Shown: piece after piece, positions 53,281 to 61,979 of the stretch
Numbering within the stretch: position 1 is the stretch's first letter
How the letters are laid out: each line of letters opens with the position of its first letter
Assembly (NCBI GenBank): GCA_023391815.1
Contig: JAEWAF010000052.1
Span: forward strand, 1-64,000
DNA length: 64,000 nucleotides
Direction: 5' to 3'
Origin: Pseudomonadota bacterium
GTDB lineage: Bacteria > Pseudomonadota > Gammaproteobacteria > Steroidobacterales > Steroidobacteraceae
Made by a program: the position numbers and the translations under genes
Notes under the pieces: generated by a model
The model's input: only the letters and a program-made list of their open reading frames with translations
The model's database searches: none
Told to the model about the DNA's origin: nothing

Positions 53281-54639
53281 ATGAAGGTTTTGATTCGGGT
53301 CCTGGCGCTGGGCTGGTTGATCTGGTGCCAGGCATCGAAGGCGGACACCGATGCGCCGCCGTCGAGCCCGCTGCTCGAGCAACTGGCGGCCGCGGTGGCT
53401 GCGGGCGATCGAACGGCGACCGATAACTTCTGGCGAGCGGTCGAGCAATCGCGCGCACCGCTGATTGAGCAACCCGATGGCGCCGTCTCGACCGATGTGC
53501 TGATGACATTTCTATGGCGCGCGTTGCCTCTGCAGGACGCGGTCAACGTTCGAGTGATTCCCGGTGAGCTCGTGTCGTGGGAACAGGTCGGCGAGCCGCT
53601 GCAACGACTTGCCAAGACCGATGTCTGGTATCGCACGTATCGCATTTCTCGCAAGGCCCGATTCACGTACTACCTGGCGTGGCCGCAAGGTGCCGTTCCA
53701 CGCACCGATTCGATTCATCGACTCACAGCCGACAACGGAATCCTCTACGAAGCCGTGGCCGATTCGCGCGCTCGCTGGACCTACGTGCAAGAACGCGACG
53801 GTGTGCGACGAATCTTTTCTTACGCCGAAGGCCCCGATGCCCCGGCGGAACCGTTTGTCACATTGAGGGACGGAATCGCGCGGGGCAAGGTCGAGACTTT
53901 CGACGTCGAGAGCAGGATCCTGGCGAATCAGCGCAAAGTCTCGGTCTACACGCCGCCGGGTTATCGAACGGAAGGCGCGGCATATGGCCTGCTGCTCATG
54001 TTCGACCGTCTCTCCTATACGAGCGACGTGCCGACGCCGACGATCCTCGACAACATGCTCGCCGACAAGGCGATACCGCCAATGCTCGCGGTGCTGATCG
54101 ATTCTCGCGTGACCAACGATCCGGACGGCGATGCGCGCAGTCGGGAATTGCCGCCGAATGACACCTATCAGCGCTTCCTCCGGGAGGAGCTGCTGCCGCT
54201 GATTCGCAAGCGATACCACGTGAGCGCCGATCCGAAGCGGAATGTCGTCGCCGGCTCCAGCTATGGCGGATTGGCGGCGACTTACACCGCGCTCAGCAAT
54301 CCCGCGGTGTTCGGCAACGTCGTTTCGCAGTCGGGGTCGTACTGGTGGAGCCCCGAGTGTTGCCAGCCGGCGCCGGAGAAGATGGTCTTCCTCAGCGAGA
54401 ATGCCGGCTGGACGATCAAGAAAGTCGCGTCGTTGCCGCGCCAGCCGATTCGTTTCTATATGGACGTGGGCGCGTGGGAGACGGCGGACATGCTGATGCC
54501 CAATCGTCTCTTGCGGTCCGTGCTCGAGGGCAAAGGCTATGAGGTGACGTATCGCGAGTTCGTGGGCGGCCACGACTACGTGATCTGGCGCGGAACCTTG
54601 TCCGATGGCTTGATCGCGGTCATCGGGACCAGGCATTGA
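53281..54639 (+). CDS. Enterochelin-esterase-like alpha/beta hydrolase, exported
   Basis: 452 aa. Signal peptide to about S-K-A-D (residue 21). An N-terminal Fes-type CBM48-like domain (about 60-190) precedes an esterase-D domain with V-Y-T-P-P-G-Y, nucleophile Ser327 in G-S-S-Y-G and a C-terminal catalytic His in G-G-H-D-Y-V-I-W. Fes and IroE hydrolyse the trilactone ester bonds of ferric catecholate siderophores. Last gene of the operon (11-bp gap), ended by a hairpin at 54650. Its presence strongly suggests that the receptor ligand has ester bonds. Confidence 0.88.
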   Translation: MKVLIRVLALGWLIWCQASKADTDAPPSSPLLEQLAAAVAAGDRTATDNFWRAVEQSRAPLIEQPDGAVSTDVLMTFLWRALPLQDAVNVRVIPGELVSWEQVGEPLQRLAKTDVWYRTYRISRKARFTYYLAWPQGAVPRTDSIHRLTADNGILYEAVADSRARWTYVQERDGVRRIFSYAEGPDAPAEPFVTLRDGIARGKVETFDVESRILANQRKVSVYTPPGYRTEGAAYGLLLMFDRLSYTSDVPTPTILDNMLADKAIPPMLAVLIDSRVTNDPDGDARSRELPPNDTYQRFLREELLPLIRKRYHVSADPKRNVVAGSSYGGLAATYTALSNPAVFGNVVSQSGSYWWSPECCQPAPEKMVFLSENAGWTIKKVASLPRQPIRFYMDVGAWETADMLMPNRLLRSVLEGKGYEVTYREFVGGHDYVIWRGTLSDGLIAVIGTRH

Positions 54640-54649
54640 ACTTCGCCCG

Positions 54650-54673
54650 GCGCGCATCGGCATCGATGCGCGC
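54650..54673. terminator. Bidirectional hairpin between esterase and yciI-like gene
   Basis: Perfect 10-bp arms GCGCGCATCG / CGATGCGCGC with loop GCAT, between convergent genes. No long T-run, so a moderate terminator. Confidence 0.65.
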
Positions 54674-54687
54674 AGCCGTTGTCTCGA

Positions 54688-55059
54688 TCAGAGCTGCTCG
54701 AGCGACTCGATCGGGCGCACTTCGATGCCGCCACCGAAGATCTCCCCCAGATGCGTGCCGGGGTGGAGGCGGGCAATCCGGACCGCCTCGTCCATGTTCT
54801 CGGCATCGACGATGAAGAACGCGCCCCACGGTTCCTTCGTGTTTTCATAAGGGCCGCTCCGGTCCGTCACCCCATTCTTGCTCGCACGCAGCGTTCTGAA
54901 ATCGTCGGGCAGGGCGAGCGAACCGATCAACGACACCTTGCCCGACGCCTTGAGCCGGGCGTCATGGGGCGCGCAGAGCTCGCCGATTTTCTGGAAGTCA
55001 CCGGGCTGAAGCTTCTTGAAGCCTTCGAGATCGTAGTGGCAGACACACAGGAACTTCAT
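54688..55059 (-). CDS. YciI-family protein
   Basis: 123 aa, the size of one YCII dimeric alpha-beta barrel domain. It has the M-K-F-L-C-V start, the G-P-Y-E-N-T-K-E-P-W-G-A-F-F-I-V core and the A-x-R-I-A-R-L-H-P end seen in YciI/DGPF proteins. Function in the family is uncertain. It is divergent from an HxlR regulator across twin operators (81 bp between starts). Confidence 0.9.
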   Translation of the reverse strand: MKFLCVCHYDLEGFKKLQPGDFQKIGELCAPHDARLKASGKVSLIGSLALPDDFRTLRASKNGVTDRSGPYENTKEPWGAFFIVDAENMDEAVRIARLHPGTHLGEIFGGGIEVRPIESLEQL

Positions 55060-55084
55060 TGCGACTCTCCGTCCGGGTTACTGG

Positions 55085-55135
55085 TTGCACTCTGCAAGCG
55101 GTTGCGACTGTAGTCATTCCAGTTGCACAATGCAA
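55085..55135. promoter_or_regulatory. Twin operators TTGCA-N3-TGCAA
   Basis: TTGCACTCTGCAA (55085-55097) and TTGCACAATGCAA (55123-55135) are palindromes with 3-bp centres, 38 bp apart, flanked outward by CTGG and CCAG. They fill the divergent yciI/hxlR promoter and probably bind the HxlR protein. A TTG inside the second site is not a credible start codon. Confidence 0.7.
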
Positions 55136-55140
55136 CCAGT

Positions 55141-55674
55141 ATGAGCGCCAAGATCGACCCCGCCGCGCTGCCCGTCAAATCCGGCTGTGCCATCAATCTG
55201 GCCACCGAAGTGCTCGGCGACCGCTGGAGCCTGGTGGTGCTGCGAGACATGATGTTCGGCAACTTCCGGCACTTTCGGGAGCTGTTGAGCAACAACATGG
55301 AGGGCATCGCGTCCAACATCCTGTCGGCGCGGCTCAAGCATCTTCAGGACGTGGGATTGATCACCTGTGCGGCCGATCCGACCCACAAGCAGAAGTTGAT
55401 CTACAGCCTGACGGAACCTGCGATTCAGCTGGTGCCGGTGATGGCGACGCTCGGCGAGTGGGGGCGGCGACATCTGCCGGTCACGCATGAGCTGAGCGTC
55501 CGCGCGCGACTGCTGTTCGAGGGTGGGCCGCCGATGTGGGAGGAGTTCATGGAGGAGCTGCGCGAGTTGCACCTCGGTCGACGGCGAGCCGCGCGGGCCG
55601 GCGCGGGGCCGGCGGTCTTGCAACGTTTGAACGACGCGTATCTGGCCGCGTCGAAGAAGAGTCGTGCTCGCTGA
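55141..55674 (+). CDS. HxlR-family transcriptional regulator
   Basis: 177 aa from ATG 55141. Winged HTH of the HxlR type with C-A-I-N-L (redox-type Cys near the N-terminus), G-D-R-W-S-L-V-V-L-R-D and I-A-S-N-I-L-S-A-R-L-K-H-L. A C-terminal helical extension (about 110-177) is longer than in minimal HxlR proteins. Probably autoregulated through the adjacent palindromes, and controls the divergent YciI gene. Confidence 0.92.
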   Translation: MSAKIDPAALPVKSGCAINLATEVLGDRWSLVVLRDMMFGNFRHFRELLSNNMEGIASNILSARLKHLQDVGLITCAADPTHKQKLIYSLTEPAIQLVPVMATLGEWGRRHLPVTHELSVRARLLFEGGPPMWEEFMEELRELHLGRRRAARAGAGPAVLQRLNDAYLAASKKSRAR

Positions 55675-55684
55675 CGGGTTCGGA

Positions 55685-56428
55685 ATGCTGACTGCTAGCT
55701 ATTCAATTGCTTTACGCTCGTACGGACCAGGGAGCACGGTCGATACTCACGATTTCTCGCAACTCGTGTTGCCGTTGACGGGCAAGCTGTCGATGGACAT
55801 CGCGGGTCGCGAAGCTGTGCTGGACCGAACGGTTGCCGCTTATGTCGAGGCGGGCTCCCGCCACGATCAGGTGAGTAGCGTGAGCAATCGTGCGCTCATT
55901 TTGGATCTGCATCCTCGAGACCTCGATGAGCGGATCGCGGACCGCCTTGCTACGCGCCCGTACCGCTCGCTGACGCCGGAAGCGACCGGGCTCATCGACT
56001 ACATGGGCGCTGCCGTCACGAAAGGCCGCGTACTTCCTCGCAAGTTGCAGCTCTGGGTGCCGTTGCTGGTGGATGCGCTTCTGGGAGAGGAGCCTCAGCT
56101 ACCGTCTCGGTTGGCCTCGTTGCTCGCCGTCGTGGAAGCCGATCTTTCGAAGCAGTGGACCGTGGAGCTCATGGCGGAGCGGGTCGGTGTTAGCACCAGC
56201 CGGCTACATGCCCTCTTTCAAGAATCGCTCGGCAAAGCGCCTCACGCATGGCTTACGGAGTTGCGCTTGGAACACGTCTGTCGGTTGCTGACCCACACCG
56301 ATCGGCCCATCGCCGAGCTGGCCTATCGCTTCGGCTACGCGGATCAGAGCGCGTTGACCCGAGCCATGCGCAAGGCTACCGGTCTCACGCCAGCCGCCTA
56401 TCGTCGGCAGGCAAGAGTCCGGGACTAA
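55685..56428 (+). CDS. AraC-family transcriptional regulator
   Basis: 247 aa from ATG 55685. N-terminal cupin-like sensing domain (about 10-100), then a C-terminal double HTH (about 150-245) with M-A-E-R-V-G-V-S-T-S-R-L-H and I-A-E-L-A-Y-R-F-G-Y-A-D-Q-S-A-L-T-R. It follows hxlR by 10 bp and precedes an EamA permease by 54 bp, which it may control. Confidence 0.92.
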   Translation: MLTASYSIALRSYGPGSTVDTHDFSQLVLPLTGKLSMDIAGREAVLDRTVAAYVEAGSRHDQVSSVSNRALILDLHPRDLDERIADRLATRPYRSLTPEATGLIDYMGAAVTKGRVLPRKLQLWVPLLVDALLGEEPQLPSRLASLLAVVEADLSKQWTVELMAERVGVSTSRLHALFQESLGKAPHAWLTELRLEHVCRLLTHTDRPIAELAYRFGYADQSALTRAMRKATGLTPAAYRRQARVRD

Positions 56429-56482
56429 AACACGAGAGCTTCGGTCAAGACCCGGTATCCGCTCTCGACCTATCCTGCGAGC

Positions 56483-57460
56483 ATGCGAAACGACAGACGG
56501 ACAATTGCAGGTGTCCTGTGCGGCATCGGCGCCGGCGCGCTCTGGGGCCTGGTATTCCTGGCGCCGGAGCTGGTTCGCGAGTTCAGTGCGTTACAGCTGA
56601 CCATTGGCCGTTACTTGTTCTATGGGTTGTTCTCGGCATGCCTGATCGCACCCCTCTGGCACCGGTTGGTGCCGACACTGGGGCGACGCGAGTGGCTTGC
56701 GTTGGGTTGGCTGGCGCTCGCCGGCAATACGCTTTACTACATTCTGCTGTCGAGCTCCGTTCGCCTGGGCGGGATTGCGATGACCTCGCTCATCATCGGC
56801 TTTCTACCCGTCGCGGTCACGATCATCGGCAGTCGTGATCAGGGCGCGGTGCCGCTACGTCGTCTGATTCCCTCGCTGACACTCAGCGCTCTTGGCGCGG
56901 TGAGCATCGGCTGGCAGGCACTTGCCGGGCCAGCATCCGGCTCTGTCACCAAACAAGCGATCGGTCTGCTCTGCGGAGTCGGCGCGTTGGTATCGTGGAC
57001 ATGCTATGCCGTTGGCAACAGCCGCTGGTTGGCGCGCCTCGAGCACGTGTCTGCTCATGAATGGAATCTGCTCACTGGCGCAATGACGGGGGCGCAAGTT
57101 GTGCTGCTGATTCCGCTCGCGCTGGTGCTTTCGAACACCTCTCACGCGACGCTTGCCTGGGCGAAGCTCGCGGGCGTCGCGGCCGGCGTGGCCATTCTCG
57201 CTTCGCTGCTGGGCAATTCGTTGTGGAACCGCGTGAGCAAGCTGCTGCCGCTCACGCTGGTCGGGCAGATGATTTTATTCGAGACGCTGTTCGCGCTGAT
57301 CTATGGCTTTCTTTGGGAGCGGCGCTGGCCAACGCCGCTCGAATGTGTCGCGTTCACGCTGGTCGTGCTCAGTGTGATCTCGTGTCTGGCCGCGCATGCG
57401 AAATCACCTGCGCGGCCGACCACCGAAACGATCACTTCTTGCTCTTCAGCCAATGCATGA
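56483..57460 (+). CDS. EamA/DMT superfamily permease
   Basis: 325 aa with ten predicted TM helices in two EamA repeats (G-A-L-W-G at the start of the first). Such permeases export metabolites such as amino acids or nucleotide sugars. The 3' end overlaps the convergent DUF885 gene by 29 bp. Substrate unknown; the upstream AraC gene is the likely regulator. Confidence 0.9.
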   Translation: MRNDRRTIAGVLCGIGAGALWGLVFLAPELVREFSALQLTIGRYLFYGLFSACLIAPLWHRLVPTLGRREWLALGWLALAGNTLYYILLSSSVRLGGIAMTSLIIGFLPVAVTIIGSRDQGAVPLRRLIPSLTLSALGAVSIGWQALAGPASGSVTKQAIGLLCGVGALVSWTCYAVGNSRWLARLEHVSAHEWNLLTGAMTGAQVVLLIPLALVLSNTSHATLAWAKLAGVAAGVAILASLLGNSLWNRVSKLLPLTLVGQMILFETLFALIYGFLWERRWPTPLECVAFTLVVLSVISCLAAHAKSPARPTTETITSCSSANA

Positions 57461-59174
57461 CCTGCTCGCGCAGCATCGGTAAGGTCACCGAGCCGTTCTC
57501 CAGCAGCACGGTGTGGAACTCGCGGATGTCGAAGCGCGAGCCCAACGTTTGTTCGGCCTGCTTGCGAAGCGCGAAGAATTCCAAGGCGCCGGTGTCGTAG
57601 GCGGTGAGTTGGCCCGGCCACATCGCGACCCGGTCCACCAGGGCTTTGGCGGTGTTGTCGTCGAAGCGACCGCTGTCGGCGACGAACTTGACGGTCTGTT
57701 CGCGCGTCCAGCCGAACATATGAATGCCGGGGTCCACGACCATGCCGCGTGCGGGCCATAAGCGTCGATTCGCGAGTGCGTACTTGGAGCTGTACAAGCC
57801 CATCTCTTCCGCCAGCGCTTCGGCGTAACGTGCCCAGCCTTCCACGAATCCGGAGTTACCGACCAGCCGCGTAATCGGGTGAGCGGTCGGCCGCTCGGTC
57901 GCGAGGGCGATCTGCAAATGATGGCCCGGGTAAGCTTCATGAAACGCCGTGATCTCGGCGTTCGCTCGCGTCGTTTGCTGATAGGGGAACAGGGTGATGC
58001 GATACATCGCGGGTCGGCTGCCATCTTCGGCCGCGGGCCAATAGCTATCGCTGGCGGTCTGTTCCAGAAAATCCGGATAGGGCTCGACCACGATCTCCGC
58101 CTTGGGGACGCGAGAGAACCACTTCGGCATGTGATCCTTCGCGCGACCGACCGCCGCCTGCGCGTACTTCAGCAATTCATCGCGGCTGGTGAAATGGTTC
58201 GCGGGGTCCTGTTTCAAGCGCTCCAGCAGCGTGGGCAAATCGTTGGCCTGGAGATCTTTTTTACCGATCGCGAGCGCGGTGGTCAGATTGCGCTCCACTT
58301 CGCGACGGCCCAGCTCGAACGTTTCCTTCGCGGGACGGTCCAGCGTGGTGTAGTTGCGGAAGGACGCCTGATAGCACTGCTCGCCGTCGGGGTTGGCCTT
58401 GATGGCGATGGATTCGCGCGCCTTGCCCAGATATTCGTTCTTCAGGAACCGATTGTATCGTTCCACCACCGGCTTGATTTGCTCGCTCAGCAGGGCGGCC
58501 CACGCCTTCTTGAACTCCGGCGATTCGTCGCGCGACGCCGGGTTGTACAGGGGCCATTCCTCCACGGGCTTGGCGAGAATGGCATCCAACTGTTCGATGA
58601 ACAGCTTCACATTGGCTTTCGGGGTCGTGTAACCGGCGCGGAGACCTTCGCGCAGGTTGTCCAGCTCGTTATTCAGATAGCGCGGCAACTTGCTCCACCG
58701 GGCCAGCGCTTCACGCCGGGCCTGCTCGTTGCCGACGGGTTGGATGGTGGCGAGTTGAGTGGTCATGAACGGCCAGCCGGACATTTGATTCACCGGCCAC
58801 AGCTCGTACTTACAAACGCGCAACTGACGCGACGATTCCACCGCTTCCCGCAGGAAGCCGAGCACGACCCATTCCGGCTTGCCGAACAGCTGCGCCGAAT
58901 CGATTTTCGCCAGTTCCCTGGACCAGCCGTCTTCCAATGCCTGCCAACGTTTCAGCGCGGCCAGCGAGTTGTCGCTCAAGCCATCCTGATGTTCCAGCGT
59001 CATGCCGCCGAACACCGCCGCTTCGGGGAAGTTCTTCACATACTCGGCAACGTAATTGTCGGCCAGCGCCACCACCCTGGCACCGATGTTTTGATTCGGT
59101 GGCGACGATTGCTCCGCCGTGCTCGCAACTCCCGCCCACAACGCAACCACTGCCGCTACCGTCGTTCTAAACAT
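57432..59174 (-). CDS. DUF885 family exported metallopeptidase-like protein
   Basis: 580 aa from ATG 59174. Signal peptide to about A-S-T-A-E (residue 20). The family hallmark F-H-E-A-Y-P-G-H-H (HExxGHH-type zinc site) is present at about two thirds of the length, with a downstream E-G-W-A-R-Y-A-E motif. DUF885 proteins are predicted zinc peptidases with an M3/M32-like helical fold; the activity of most is unproven. It lies 72 bp downstream of another exported peptidase-like gene on the same strand. Confidence 0.9.
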   Translation of the reverse strand: MFRTTVAAVVALWAGVASTAEQSSPPNQNIGARVVALADNYVAEYVKNFPEAAVFGGMTLEHQDGLSDNSLAALKRWQALEDGWSRELAKIDSAQLFGKPEWVVLGFLREAVESSRQLRVCKYELWPVNQMSGWPFMTTQLATIQPVGNEQARREALARWSKLPRYLNNELDNLREGLRAGYTTPKANVKLFIEQLDAILAKPVEEWPLYNPASRDESPEFKKAWAALLSEQIKPVVERYNRFLKNEYLGKARESIAIKANPDGEQCYQASFRNYTTLDRPAKETFELGRREVERNLTTALAIGKKDLQANDLPTLLERLKQDPANHFTSRDELLKYAQAAVGRAKDHMPKWFSRVPKAEIVVEPYPDFLEQTASDSYWPAAEDGSRPAMYRITLFPYQQTTRANAEITAFHEAYPGHHLQIALATERPTAHPITRLVGNSGFVEGWARYAEALAEEMGLYSSKYALANRRLWPARGMVVDPGIHMFGWTREQTVKFVADSGRFDDNTAKALVDRVAMWPGQLTAYDTGALEFFALRKQAEQTLGSRFDIREFHTVLLENGSVTLPMLREQVMHWLKSKK

Positions 59175-59246
59175 CTTCACCGGAATCCCCTGTATGTAGT
59201 TCGATCGATGGATGGTAACAGCACGCTCGACCGGAACGCTCAACGC

Positions 59247-60155
59247 CTACTGCAGGCGAATCCCGGGATACCAACCGCTCTTCGCGAGGAACGCTTTCGC
59301 GTCGCTCGCTTCCAGGATGTCGCGGAAGGCCCGGGGCTTGTCGGGGCTGTGTTGGTAGTAGGACTTCGCGATTCGATAGCCGACCCAATAGCCGAGGTCG
59401 CGCGGTTGTTCGATGGTGCTGTTGTCGACCCACTCGGATAAATCGGTCTTGTCCTGGTCGGCGGCGAACGCGGTTTCGATTTCCTTTTCGCGTCCCCGGG
59501 TCAACGGGCCGAAGTGCACGTAGGCGGTCTTGCCGGAGGTGAGCTCGGCGACCAGCTCGGCAGAGCCTTCCAGGAGAGATCGTTGCAACACTGTGAGGTG
59601 TTCTTCGTCCGCGCTGTTCGCGACCTGCTGAACGTGCGCGTACTCGTGCGCAATGACGTGCACGAAGCGATCTTCGAGATTGGCGGCGAACCAGTCGACC
59701 GCGCAAAGGGCTTCGAGGCCGATCTGCAATCCCGTCGCGGGATAACCGACGCCGACGGGCTTGCCCCGGCCGACGACGATGGTAACCGGGGGAATACGCG
59801 CCCGGGGATAAAGTCTAACCAACTCGCGCAACGAGACATCCAGCCGCTGCCGGACCTGCGGCAGTACTTCCATACACCGCTTGGCCTTCGTGTAGATCTC
59901 CGGCCGCTTCGTCATCGTCGCGGCGATATTGGCGGCGGTGACATTGCGAATCTTCATCAGCGTGTGCAGCCCCTCGGTGCCCACGTCGAGATAGTCGCGC
60001 TGGAGCTGCTCGACCGTCGGGTGCCCGCCGGCGGCATCGTAGAGCTTGTAGAAACGCTCGACGTCCTCGATCTGGATCTCCGGTCCGTCCGCGGCGTTTG
60101 CGGCTGAGGTGAGGGTGAGGGCGCAGAGCAGGACGGCGAGGCGGATTCGTTGCAT
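59247..60155 (-). CDS. Exported DUF2268-like putative zinc protease
   Basis: 302 aa. Signal peptide to about A-N-A-A-D (residue 22). HExxH motif I-A-H-E-Y-A-H-V-Q with a downstream Glu-containing L-L-E-G-S-A-E-L, i.e. a gluzincin arrangement as in DUF2268. Probable periplasmic or secreted peptidase. Likely cotranscribed with the DUF885 gene. Confidence 0.82.
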   Translation of the reverse strand: MQRIRLAVLLCALTLTSAANAADGPEIQIEDVERFYKLYDAAGGHPTVEQLQRDYLDVGTEGLHTLMKIRNVTAANIAATMTKRPEIYTKAKRCMEVLPQVRQRLDVSLRELVRLYPRARIPPVTIVVGRGKPVGVGYPATGLQIGLEALCAVDWFAANLEDRFVHVIAHEYAHVQQVANSADEEHLTVLQRSLLEGSAELVAELTSGKTAYVHFGPLTRGREKEIETAFAADQDKTDLSEWVDNSTIEQPRDLGYWVGYRIAKSYYQHSPDKPRAFRDILEASDAKAFLAKSGWYPGIRLQ

Positions 60156-60216
60156 TCTCGTTCCTTGTGTCTTCGCGTTCTGACGCGCCTTCCCTTGATT
60201 GGGTTGCAGCGAGATT

Positions 60217-60795
60217 CTACAGCTCTTTGACCGATCCCCGCCGGCGCCGCGAGCGACGATACAGATAGATCGCCAGGACCATCACCGCCAGCAAACAAAG
60301 GATCGGTGCCAGTATGGCGAGTATCGAGAGTGTGGCGGCACCCGCGGTTTCAGCGGTGCTGACGACCGGATTGCCCAAGCCGCCCGTGAGCGCGGTACTC
60401 TTGATTCGAAGCAGGGCGGCTCCGGTTTTGGTGAGACTGGCGATGCCTCCGCCCGCAATCAGCGCGACGGGCCACCTCGCTTCCGGAGGCAGATCGACCA
60501 TGACCGAAGCGCTGGCGAGCACGCCCGCCACGATGGCCAATGGACCGGCGAGCACATCGAGCAGGTGGTCGACGCCCGGAATATAAAACGCGAGCGTTTC
60601 CAGGATGGCGGCAGTGGCCAGGGCAATCAATGCGGGCGTGGTTTGCAGCCACGCAAACGAGTCGATCAGCGGGATATAGCCGGCGCGAGCGGCCAGACCC
60701 GCCACGAGCAACGGTACAAACACGCGAAAGCCAGTCGCGGCCGCCAGGCCGATGCCCAGCGCGATGCTGAAAAGCGTGCTCAGCGAGATATCCAC
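60217..60795 (-). CDS. DUF4126 membrane protein
   Basis: 192 aa with about five or six TM helices. Motifs G-L-A-A-A-T-G-F-R-V-F-V-P-L at the N-terminus and a C-terminal basic R-R-S-R-R-R-R-G tail. DUF4126 proteins are of unknown function. It is 61 bp upstream of the DUF2268-like gene on the same strand. Confidence 0.85.
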   Translation of the reverse strand: MDISLSTLFSIALGIGLAAATGFRVFVPLLVAGLAARAGYIPLIDSFAWLQTTPALIALATAAILETLAFYIPGVDHLLDVLAGPLAIVAGVLASASVMVDLPPEARWPVALIAGGGIASLTKTGAALLRIKSTALTGGLGNPVVSTAETAGAATLSILAILAPILCLLAVMVLAIYLYRRSRRRRGSVKEL

Positions 60796-60833
60796 GGCGG
60801 CAGTCTAGCCTGATCGGCCGCGACTCGCCCACA

Positions 60834-61979
60834 TCACCTCGGGTCTCGTCCCTCACCCCCACTGACGTAAGTCGGGAGCTCGCTCGCGCGAGCCAACCGA
60901 TCCGCCGATCCGGCCTGAATATGAATGAGCCCAAATCGTTTGAGCAGCTTGCGTAGCACGTTACGCGACAGGCCGAGCAGCTTCGCGGTATGGACCTGGT
61001 TGTGGCCGCAGAACATGAACGCCCGGCGAATGGTCAGCTCCTCCAGTCGCCGATGCAGATTCGTCGGCGGCTCGCGGAACAATCGCTGAAGCTGCTGCGA
61101 AATGAGATCGAGCGGGTTCGCAGTCGCGGCCGCGCCGAAGGCACCAGGCAAGTCGGTGAAGCGCAGATCTCGAGGCTGGATCTCCCCATCCGTCGCCAGC
61201 AATACCGCCGCGTGCACGACGTTCTCGAGCTCACGAACATTCCCCGGCCACGAATGGTGCTGGAGCGTGCGTGCCGCTTCGGCAGCCAATACCGGCGGCG
61301 TGGCGTTCAATCGTCGGCTGTACACGGAAACAAAATGCCGGGCGAGCGGCAACACGTCGCCGGGCCGATCGCGCAAGGGCGGCAGGTGCACCGTGATGAC
61401 GTTCAGCCGATAGAAGAGGTCGGCTCTGAAGCGCCCGGCCGCGATGGCTTCGGGCAGATCGACGTTCGTGGCGGCCACCAGCCGCACGTCGATGGCGATC
61501 GGCTTGCGCGAGCCGACACGCACCACCTCCCGCTCCTGCAGAACTCGCAGCAACTTCACTTGGAGCGCATGCGGCAGGTCGCCGATCTCATCGAGAAACA
61601 ACGTGCCGCCATTCGCTGCTTCGAACCAGCCCGCGCGCGATTCGGTCGCCCCCGTGAACGAGCCCGCCTGATGCCCGAACAGCTCCGCTTCCGCGAGCGA
61701 TTGCGTCACCGCGCCGCAGTTCACCGCGATGAACGGCCCCTCGCGTCCACTGCGAGCGTGCACGTGGCGCGCCAGGAGCTCTTTGCCAGTGCCGGTTTCG
61801 CCAATGATGAGGATCGGTGCGTCGGCGAGCGCGACCCGATCGATCTGAGCCAGGAGCCGCTGCGATTTCGGATCGTTGAAGATCACGGCTTTGTCCCGAG
61901 TGAAGTCGGTGCGCGTCGCGAGCTTCGGTCCCGTGTCATTGTGAGTTGTCACTTGATCGAATCCGGTGTGCCAGTGCAT
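60834..61979 (-). CDS. Sigma54-dependent transcriptional activator (EBP)
   Basis: 381 aa from ATG 61979. The N-terminal 38-residue region is too short for a GAF or receiver domain. AAA+ domain: Walker A G60-E-T-G-T-G-K-E67, Walker B G-T-L-F-L-D-E-I-G-D and a sigma54-contact loop G-S-F-T-G-A (Ala to Ser variant of GAFTGA). A Fis-type HTH sits at the C-terminus (H-T-A-K-L-L-G-L-S-R-N-V-L-R-K). The longer frame to 62243 and ATG 62033 are less likely starts. It is divergent from a TonB receptor gene with a sigma54 promoter, which it should activate. Without a sensor domain the signal may come from a partner protein or from expression level. Confidence 0.92.
   Translation of the reverse strand: MHWHTGFDQVTTHNDTGPKLATRTDFTRDKAVIFNDPKSQRLLAQIDRVALADAPILIIGETGTGKELLARHVHARSGREGPFIAVNCGAVTQSLAEAELFGHQAGSFTGATESRAGWFEAANGGTLFLDEIGDLPHALQVKLLRVLQEREVVRVGSRKPIAIDVRLVAATNVDLPEAIAAGRFRADLFYRLNVITVHLPPLRDRPGDVLPLARHFVSVYSRRLNATPPVLAAEAARTLQHHSWPGNVRELENVVHAAVLLATDGEIQPRDLRFTDLPGAFGAAATANPLDLISQQLQRLFREPPTNLHRRLEELTIRRAFMFCGHNQVHTAKLLGLSRNVLRKLLKRFGLIHIQAGSADRLARASELPTYVSGGEGRDPR

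Noticed and set aside
57879..59441. A 520-codon plus-strand open frame
   Set aside because: Antisense to the DUF885 gene, crossing into the next gene. Composition is typical of an antisense shadow.
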